DNA from: Diabrotica undecimpunctata
Lineage: Eukaryota; Arthropoda; Insecta; Coleoptera; Chrysomelidae
Assembly: GCF_040954645.1 (NCBI RefSeq)
Contig: NC_092807.1
Span: 77,020,021 to 77,084,020, forward strand
Length of the DNA: 64,000 nt
Direction of reading: 5' to 3'
Below, piece after piece: positions 55,741 through 64,000 of this stretch (position 1 is the stretch's first letter; every line of letters starts with the position of its first letter). The translations under genes were made by a program, and so were the position numbers. The notes beneath the pieces are model-generated. The model was not told the DNA's origin. It ran no database searches and saw only the letters and a list, made by a program, of their open reading frames with translations.

Positions 55741-58052
55741 TTTAAATCGTCAGTAAATATATAGTAAATTTTCACTTACTTGGAAACAACATATTAGATA
55801 GTTGACAATTAGATTAAACATTACACACAATTATCATCTAAATAAGGAAAGCTATATAGTGCCTGAAAGAAAGACTTTGATATGTAAGTAATAAAACCAT
55901 CAACGAATTGAAACAATAATTACATCTACAGGCATGATAACAACAGAACTAAAAAACCAGAAACAGAGGGGAATAACACCAGCTTTCAGAACAAACAATT
56001 ACTTAAGCAAATATAATAAGCACCAGAGCCAACATAAAAAAACATTTATACAGTGGGGTATAACAAACTTAATCAAAAACCCAACATACAATATTACATC
56101 TGTTAAACCAGTAGAACCTTAAACAAATGTATACCAGAACACAAAAGAGCTTTCAACAACAAAAAACAGAGTCTACATGCACACTTCACCTTTTATATCA
56201 TAATAATTCGTTTAGTGAACAATTTCAAATCCTTAAATTAAGAAATTTATGAACCCTCACACTGCACCATAGTGAAAAAAAGGACCCTTCTGGCTGTATA
56301 TCTTTTTAACTTTATATACACACAAAATTAAAATCTAAGTATATATCTACACATTTCTTTAAAAAAAAACCTTAATTTGTGTTAGTTACAGGTGAGAATC
56401 ACTATATGATTCACGCAGCCTTGTTGACTGATATCGTATATTACAGCAGTGTGCATCACATGCCGATTCACACAAAAACAAGTCCATATGATTCATGCGA
56501 CCTTGTTTATCAATGTAATATCGTTTATTACAATTATATGTCCATTTCCACAATATAGGCCATTTTACAGAAAAATACAATTTTGCTCTAAATGAATATT
56601 ATTTATTTCCAACTGTTAGCCCATATTTGTTTGTTGATTTCACTGTGTACTCTGTGCAATTCTTTATACTGTGAAAATGAGTTAAAAAAATACAAGAGAA
56701 ACTAAATAGTGTAATGAAAACAATATTTTTTTAATATATAAAGTTTTTGTTAATTTCTTATTAAAATAACAATGTATTTAAATAATAGTTTTCGTTAAAA
56801 AATAAATATATAATAGTTGACTTAAGTAGTTTTTATCAGTAACCCACTTTTCAGGCTGTGAGAATCAAACATTGGTTCACATATTTCAGAGGCCAAATAT
56901 AGTTTCTGTTGCTTACAGCCGTTTACGTTTAAACTGCATTAACGATACTTTGATATGAGAGACCACAATTGCTTCTCAGAGCTTTCATAATTTGTGATGT
57001 GTGAGCATTACAAATGCGTGTGTATTCGATATTTGATTCTCGCGGCTGTAAAATCGTATTACCCGTGTATCACATTATGCTTCTCATGGCAGTGAGATGT
57101 ATTAAAATATACAGATATAATTATGAATGACCAATTTGAGACATACAGCTTTCCCCTCCTTTATTTGTTCAGAGACTATAAAGTGTAAAGCAGACATTTG
57201 TTTGTCAATTGAGAAAGACAAAATGCTGAAATAGCTGTAGTGGGAAGAAATTATAATAAAAGTTATAGAGATGTAGAAAACAAAAGTTTTCAGAGTTTTC
57301 TTTTTAGATAACATTAACTATAAGTAATGATCAATTTCGACGTAAACATTTTTAATAGCTGATATATGAAGTGAAAAGAAAGTATGAACAAAACATGAAG
57401 GAATGGAACCAAACAGTCATTAAATTGTAAAGATAAATAATGGATCACCTTTTTTTATTAGGAAACAGCTGGAAAGGAATTAGAAATCCAATCAAGAAAT
57501 ACCTCTAAACAAGTTAAATAAATTCAATGGATATGTCCATATAATAAAGTAATATATGGCTGGAAGTAAAAACGTAAAATCAAAACAAACAAACACCTAA
57601 CCCTCAATTTTAGTACAGAAATGTCATGAATGACATTTCTCTCAACATGTTGGATGGAGGTAGCGATACATTAATTTTTACGCTACCAAATTTGACAGGC
57701 CGCTCCGGAAGTAGCGTATCGGTAGCGGTTTGATTTTGCAGACTTTTACCATAGACAATTTCATACTAACCTATGAAAAGATATTCCAGTGGAGATTTTC
57801 TTATTATTACGAGTGTTATTTGGACACACAGTAAAGGAACACGATGTCATAATAGTTTCACTTTAAATAAACGTAAAAACCGTACAACAATAAGTTCAAA
57901 ATATTTTTAAAATTAAATTTCTATGCACAGAACTACTCGACACAAACAACAATCTGTCAGATACTCACCAATATGGCGAACCGATCCCATCTATTTCACC
58001 GTATGTCATATCCCCTCTCTTACATATCTCTGAGTTAAGCGAATGGAGTTTA
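55741..58052. other. Intergenic, no gene recognised
   Basis: AT-rich. Short related phrases about tRNA-sized apart recur between 56390 and 57090 (GATTCACGCAGCCTTGTTGA, GATTCATGCGACCTTGTTTA, GATTCTCGCGGCTGTAAAAT). No coding region seen. Confidence 0.35.
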
Positions 58053-58340
58053 TTAGTGACATAGAAAAACCGAACACATAGAAGCGACACAATGGTCCAA
58101 AAGCGTGTACCATTTTTGTATACGCATGCCCGATTCTGGTTGTGTAACTGTCAAAAACACGTGCTTATTCTTTAATTCTGGTTGTTTTCGATAGTCCGTA
58201 GGCGTCTATGGTAAATACTCGACACAACAAGTGCATTTGACCATTTATATAATTTATTTATAGTTAAAAGGTTATAGTTATAGTTAAATATATAAGTTTA
58301 TAGTTATAGTTTATAGTTAAATGTTTAATTTATATTTAAA

Positions 58341-58433
58341 ATGTCTGGATATATTTGTGCGATTCGCGGATGTTCATCTGTGACAGGAAAAGGAATAAGT
58401 TTATTTAGATTTCCTAAGAATAATAACAGGTAA
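58341..58433 (+). pseudogene. THAP zinc-finger first exon in copy B
   Basis: MSGYICAIRGCSSVTGKGIS then LFRFPKNNNR: C-x4-C, then the F-P motif of THAP domains. The frame ends at a donor AG/GTAATT in phase 2, the same place and phase as the first intron of the larger P-like gene at 63607. The W and the C-x2-H half of the domain are absent, so by itself it cannot fold as a THAP finger. The P-element transposase binds DNA through a THAP domain at its N-terminus. Confidence 0.75.
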
Positions 58434-58660
58434 TTACTATTGCTTTGTAATTATTATTAGTTATTACATAATAGTATTGGTTTGACTTTCGAACAGTAAG
58501 CCGACGCCGACGTGTCTGTCCGAGCTATAAAAAATAAACTTTTTTAAAAAAATTTGAAGTCTTGTTCTATTGTAATTTTAAGATTTCCCAATTATCGGTC
58601 TAATTTTGTTTCCAACAATTTTTAGTTTGAGCATTTTAGTAATGTCTTTGTTTCGTTTAA

Positions 58661-59046
58661 GAGCGTAGGCGCAAAATTTCGGGCCAATGCTTTTTAACAT
58701 TGTTTTGGAATCCTGAGAAAACTAACAAATATTTTTGAAAAATTTAAACACAGAATGAAAGATTACATTATTACCGAGGGCCGAAAGTCCCTTAGAATAA
58801 ACAAAAAGTTTTTTTGAATGAGATATTTGAAATTAAAAATTACACTAAATTTTCTCTTTTTTTTTACCCCTGTAACTTATTAAAATAAACATTATAGGTG
58901 TTTTCAGGGACTTTCGGCCCTCAGTAATAATGTAGTCTTTCATTCGTTGCGTTTAAATTTTTCAAAAATACTTATTAGTTTTTTCAGGATTCGAAAAAAA
59001 TGAATGCATTTAAAACACATTGGCCCGAAATTTTGCGCCTACGCTC
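58661..59046. repeat. Palindromic MITE with TTAA flanks (in copy B)
   Basis: Second copy of the foldback element described in copy A, at the same internal position, flanked by TTAA (58657-58660, 59047-59050). Confidence 0.85.
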
Positions 59047-59447
59047 TTAAGAATTTATATTGTGTGATATGCCCACTGACTATTAATTTTCTGGTTGTTA
59101 GCTGTCATTGGCGGCTTGGCCACGTAACTTCAAAGGACTGTCGCTTCTCTGTGTTTGGTTGTTCTCTGTTAGTGATCTGTGCACAGAATATGGTTGGGTG
59201 GTGTATGCTGCGATCTGTGCGTCAACGTCAAATTTGACTAGTGAATAACCTCAAAATTATGGTGTTGCTATTTTGCTATTATTTCCAGTATTATTTCAAA
59301 TTAAACTGAACAAATTGATGCTTTTAAACAATACAATTCAATTATCGTATTATTTTACGATATAAATATTTATGCACTCAAAGAATCTATTTAAAGAGAT
59401 AATAAAGAATCTTTGAAAAGGCAAAACTGGAAATATTTTTTTTTCAG

Positions 59448-59562
59448 AAATGGAAACAAATACTGCTGGATGGATGGGCCTAATTGTAGCTTTATGTTTT
59501 ACAACTTTTGGTGTATCATGGCTGTTAATTATTACAATAAGTTTACTATTATTTATCATAGG
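59448..59562 (+). CDS. Probable first coding exon, hydrophobic N-terminus, gene unidentified
   Basis: A T-rich acceptor (TTTTTTTTTCAG) is followed after two bases by ATG and METNTAGWMGLIVALCFTTF then GVSWLLIITISLLLFII, ending at a strong donor GG/GTAAGT in phase 2. The peptide is a likely signal anchor or transmembrane start. The preceding acceptor implies an upstream non-coding exon. The remaining exons would lie right of the window, across an intron of more than 4 kb that holds the P-like gene. I do not recognise the protein. Confidence 0.5.
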
Positions 59563-61190
59563 GTAAGTAAAAAATTTCTAATAATTATCAGAGGGTGCTG
59601 AGTATACTTTAAAGGGATAAAGTATTCATTGTTATAGTCTAATCTATTTAAAACTTAAATGATGGAAACACATGGAATTTTTGTTGGCTTATTTTAATGA
59701 AAAATTAATAATTTGAATTAAATTAATATAATTTCCAATGAGTTATTATTCTTAAAACTTCTTCAGTAAAATTGAAAATTTGCCTATGGTCTACACTGTT
59801 TCTCATGATCTTAAGATATTGTTTTTGCTCATGTTTTGCATGTATGACATCTAAGTATATAATATGAATGAGGACCCTAGAACCACAGAATACTAATCAC
59901 AACAAGAAGCGAAAGCTTTGTCGGAACCTTTGATGTTGGGAGGACAGAAATTCAGAGTGACAGTGGCAATAAAACTATTCATTCGTACACGAAGAAAAGT
60001 AGTGAGGAAGTCGTTCAAAACTGTAGTCAAATGATAGTTACACTGAGAAATGAAGTAATCATTTTTAAGTACTCTGTTTTGTATGAATTTTATTTTTTCT
60101 GTAAAATTTAATATAACTATATATCAATTCTGTACTGATAATTAAAAAGTTGTTAAGTCAAAAATATCGATTTGTTTTTTTTTTAACAAACAAATTAACA
60201 TATTAAAAGTATTTTAGTACGTTAAAAAACCGATAAAAATTGATTGAATTTGAGAGTTAATTTCAAAATAGAGATGAAAAGCAGTTGATTTCTATTACTT
60301 TTTATCGTTTTTTTAAGGTTAATAAAACACTTCATCACTCAAAATCTATATTTTGACTTAAGACTTTTTTACTTATCAATACAGAATTATACTTTTGAAA
60401 TTTCTATTAACTTTGTCTTAAGTTGCTGACTTTTTTTGTTTCCTGTTGAGGAATTTCTTTGAATGTGAATATCTATTAACCTCCAACACCACAATATTTT
60501 CGCTGTGCGTAAAAACTCTGCAGCTGCGGCTAGAATGACTGTATACCCCTTAGATTTCTTTCTATGCATCTGAGGTCTCTGAAACTTCTGGTTGTATTGT
60601 AGTAAATTCAACACTCGCCAGGACATATCAAATTTATGGTAGGAAAGGGTAAAAAGTTGTAATAAAACAGAATAATAAAAAATTATTGTAATTAATATAC
60701 ATGTATACCTCTTCGATTTCTCTTTCTGTGCGTCTGAGGTCTCTGAAACTTCTGGTTGTACAGTACTACATTCAATTCGAATGGATATATCACATTTGTG
60801 GTAGGGAGGGGTAAAAAATTGTAATAAAACACAATAATAATAATAGAAATTTATTGTAATTAATACTAATAATAATGTTTATTTAGGAAGCTTAGATTAT
60901 AATATAGATTTACAAAAAATAAGCATACTGAACACTAAATAAACATGAAAAATCACTGAAATAGAGCTACCATAAAAGTAGTACCCCTTGTGCGTGATAC
61001 TTAAAAAATATATGTACAAAAAAGCAAATATTTAACAAATGTATTGATATAAAACAGTTACATATGCGCACTTACAAAAATACATTCATTTTAATATAGC
61101 ATGTGACATAAATATGTCAATAAATTCAAGAAATGTTGTAGTTGGTAAACAAAGTATATGTATAAGGACAATTTACGCACAGTTAAAAAT
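59563..61190. other. Non-coding; tandem duplication near 60.7 kb
   Basis: No gene recognised. A tandem pair of about 155-bp units (60545-60700 and 60705-60865) shares CTGAGGTCTCTGAAACTTCT, then GGTTGTA...ATTCAA and GGTAAAAA.TTGTAATAAAAC. Confidence 0.6.
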
Positions 61191-61192
61191 TT

Positions 61193-61869
<677 letters not shown>

Positions 61870-61890
61870 GAGTGTGTTAGTTTTGGTGCA

Positions 61891-63707
61891 CTAGAACTGC
61901 TTTTTATCTTCATGATAAAAAGTTTCTATAAATGACCAAGATGTTTTTTTGTCATCAAAATAAAAAACATTATTAATTAAGTTATTTCTAGTGGCTTTAA
62001 TTAAATGGCATGGATCAAATATATAAACAATTTTTTGTCCATTGACATCAAATTCTGAGTTAGTTGGAGAAATGCCCAGTAATTTACTCAATTTTAGAAA
62101 ATAAGACAATTCACATATAAACCTGATTGAAATAGTTTAGAAATACATTCTTTTATAATAGGAAGAAGGTGATTCGCTTCAAAGGTAGTGTTTACAAAGA
62201 AATATGCTAGTTGTTGTTTCCAATTTGAATATAAGCCTCGAACCATTATCACAAGTACATTTTGTGCAATTATTGATTCCTTTTTCCCATTTCCTATATC
62301 ATATAGACCAACAATCTCATCACGACCTGTATCAAAAAATAAATTACTTTTAATAGACTTTTCATCAATACAAACACTACAGTGCTTGTCCTGACCTAAC
62401 ATTGTGTTCACTTTTAACTTTAGGGCATCAAATATTTGGTCATTATTCAAACCAGGTTTACAGACCAAATTTTCAGTAATTTTTTGAAGACTTCGTTTTG
62501 AGGGCAAATACAATATTCTTTCCATAAAAGCATAGGCTCTTGGGCCCAAAAAATATAGTGTTAATGCAAATTGTTTATATTCATCAGAATACCTTCTACT
62601 TTTTGGATGTTTAGTTTTTAAAATTGCTTGAGCTTTCACTATTTGTGCTAGGGATTTGTTTAAAAGTTTGTCAAACATTTGAAAAAAATTAATTAAAGAT
62701 TTATTGTCTTCCTTCCTTGCACGCAAATTTTTTATTTTTAACCTCATTTTCCTTTTTCTGGGTGTATCACCAGACAACTTGGAGGGGGTTTGTGTTGCAG
62801 CTGATGTGAAACATTGTGGAGTATGGGGCCTATGTGGAGTAGACACTTCTTGCCTATTAACATCAACATCTGAAATATAAAAATATATTTAATAACCAAA
62901 TAACATATAAATGTTCAAAGTAGATATGTTAATGCTTATTAGTGATTAGTTGAATGCATAATACAGTTGTAGGAGCAATAAATAAAATAACCTGTTACCA
63001 GAAACTCTTCCATCAAAGTATCAGGTATAGTACTATGTCTGTCATCATTAATGGCAACTTCCTGTACATTATATATTTCAGTTGTACCTAAAATCGTGAC
63101 ATAAATATTACTCAGTATGTAACCATAAGATATATGTTCTTAATAAGGCTGATAAAAGATCATTCAATTTCACAATCCAGATCTTGTTTATATTATGAAA
63201 AACAACAAACAACTTTGTATATAGTTGTAAGTAGATACTGATTTTTATATGACTTTTAAAATAAAGCACTATAATTGTGAATAAATAAAAAGTATCTACC
63301 TTCCAGCCTTATGACTTTCTTTAATGGTTCGTCTGTGTGTTCTGAATATTGGCTGTGTGAGAAAATCATTGGATGTGCTTGTTCAAATAAGGTCTTCCTT
63401 GTGTTTCCTTTGGACATGTACACCGGTTCAAAATGTTTCTCGCACATTTTATAATTAGTATGTAATTCAGCATGCTTGGAAAGCAGATCATACCTATTGG
63501 CTGCTTTCAGCCATAATTCAGCTCTAAAAAAAAGTGTATTTAACTAAAATATAAACATTCAGACAACACTTGTAACACGTTTTAATTGAAAATTTAATTT
63601 GTTCACCTGCTACGATCAGTCGGTATTGAAAAGAGACTAATTCCTTCACCAGTTTTCGATGGGCACCCACGAACAACACAATAAAATCCTTCCTTTCGTG
63701 CAGCCAT
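61891..63707 (-). pseudogene. P/THAP9-like transposase gene, five exons, truncated
   Basis: Exon 1 (63607-63707) MAARKEGFYCVVRGCPSK...ISLFSIP and exon 2 (63300-63523) ELWLKAAN...MCEKHFEP form a THAP C2CH finger (C-x4-C...W...C-x2-H). Exon 3 is 62992-63087 and exon 4 starts at 62869; all splice phases agree (2, 1, 1). Exon 4 carries a basic stretch and then P-element-like blocks: YSDEYKQFALTLYFLGPRAY, CSVCIDEKSIKSNLFFD (catalytic Asp), ALKLKVNTM and MVRGLYSNWKQQLAYFF. It stops at 62094. The next frame resumes with SKLLGIS and IVYIFDPCHLIKATRNNL (second catalytic region), and the gene is lost in the TA satellite at 61866. About 15 residues (the usual DQG region) are missing at the frameshift. 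Inactive. Confidence 0.8.
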
Positions 63708-64000
63708 CACAATAAGTTTATTACACAAATATATTAAATTAACTAACTAACTAAATAACTAACTAAAACTAAAATACTAACTAAATAACTAACTAAATTA
63801 ATTATATTAACTATTAAAAAACAAACACCAAACACTTCTCAATACATAAACAAACATGACATCAAAACTACTTAAAACATGGCGGATTTCGCACATGCGC
63901 AAAGAAATTTGGATTGCGAAAAAGCCTTCCGTTTCGCTTCTTGTTGGGATGGAGTATTCTGTGCTAGAACTAAAGGAGTATAAGTGACAAAAAGTAAAAA
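63708..64000. other. Upstream region of the P-like gene
   Basis: Contains a run of AACTAACTAAATAACTAACT repeats (63736-63810). No terminal repeat like those of copies A and B is visible, so this gene belongs to a different family or its end lies beyond the window. Confidence 0.5.

Larger units (their letters stand above)
54030..57745. mobile_element. Candidate 3.7-kb transposon with related inverted ends
   Basis: Left: TCTGCAGA...GCTACCG..CCGCTACTTCCG. The inverse of the right end is TCTGCAAA...GCTACCG..ACGCTACTTCCGG. The match is patchy and no target duplication was found. Contents are the coding fragment near 54262 and a LINE fragment at 54990-55740. Provisional. Confidence 0.35.
58060..59168 (+). 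mobile_element. P-like non-autonomous element, copy B (THAP exon, plus)
   Basis: Perfect 7-bp target duplication TTAGTGA (58053-58059, 59169-59175). Ends are CATAGAAAAACCGAACACAT and the inverse CAGAGAACAACCAAACACAG. 1109 bp; matches copy A in reverse orientation. Contains a THAP exon at 58341, an ATAGTT-rich microsatellite just before it and the 386-bp palindromic MITE (58661-59046, TTAA flanks). No transposase catalytic region is present. Confidence 0.87.

Noticed and set aside
50795..59168. A single large inverted duplication or one giant foldback element
   Set aside because: Each arm has its own inverted ends and its own distinct perfect 7-bp duplication, so two separate insertions explain the data better.

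Overview
This window looks like a stretch of a large, AT-rich, transposon-swollen insect genome. Genes have spliceosomal introns. The one confidently identified host gene is Nopp140 (the NOLC1/SRP40 family), in the two-tailed form (RGG tail or SRP40 tail) known from Drosophila. The retroelement and transposon families are those common in insects, and the very long intron would suit a large genome such as that of some beetles, but the species cannot be fixed from the sequence.

Nopp140 runs on the minus strand from a LisH-containing first exon (50601-50702) to the left edge of the window. Four shared exons (50601-50702, 49766-50481, 16569-17240, 8057-8242) lead to two alternative endings. One is an RGG-rich terminal exon with its own stop (2026-2445). 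The other is the SRP40/Nopp140 C-terminal domain, split over 5463-5546 and 1-67 and leaving the window. All junctions are phase 0. Exon 2 carries two +1 frame changes.

Intron 2 (17241-49765) is a transposon nest. A decayed Tc1/mariner-like element (17740-33100) was split by an RNase H-containing LINE (18309-20598, 12-bp target duplication) and by a CR1/Jockey-group LINE (20912-32823, minus). That LINE holds a piggyBac-like derivative (21027-22366), a DD41D mariner with an intact 360-aa transposase (22684-26084, itself holding a LINE fragment and a hAT fragment) and an RTE-like LINE (26860-29750). Farther right are a decayed DDE transposon (34520-36664), a Ty3/Gypsy-like LTR element lacking its reverse transcriptase core (37193-44615) and a structurally complete hAT element (44744-47605). 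Intron 3 (8243-16568) holds two more DD41D-type mariners on either side of one TA microsatellite, plus RTE-like fragments.

Right of Nopp140 is a previously unfamiliar P-like family. Two copies in opposite orientation (50795-52394 and 58060-59168) carry a THAP zinc-finger first exon and are flanked by perfect 7-bp target duplications. A 40-bp remnant (53971-54010), also with a perfect 7-bp duplication, looks like an excision footprint. One full copy sits only 85 bp upstream of the Nopp140 start codon. A separate, larger P/THAP9-like transposase (61891-63707, minus) has the same first intron position and phase. One plausible host exon on the plus strand (59448-59562) encodes a hydrophobic N-terminus.
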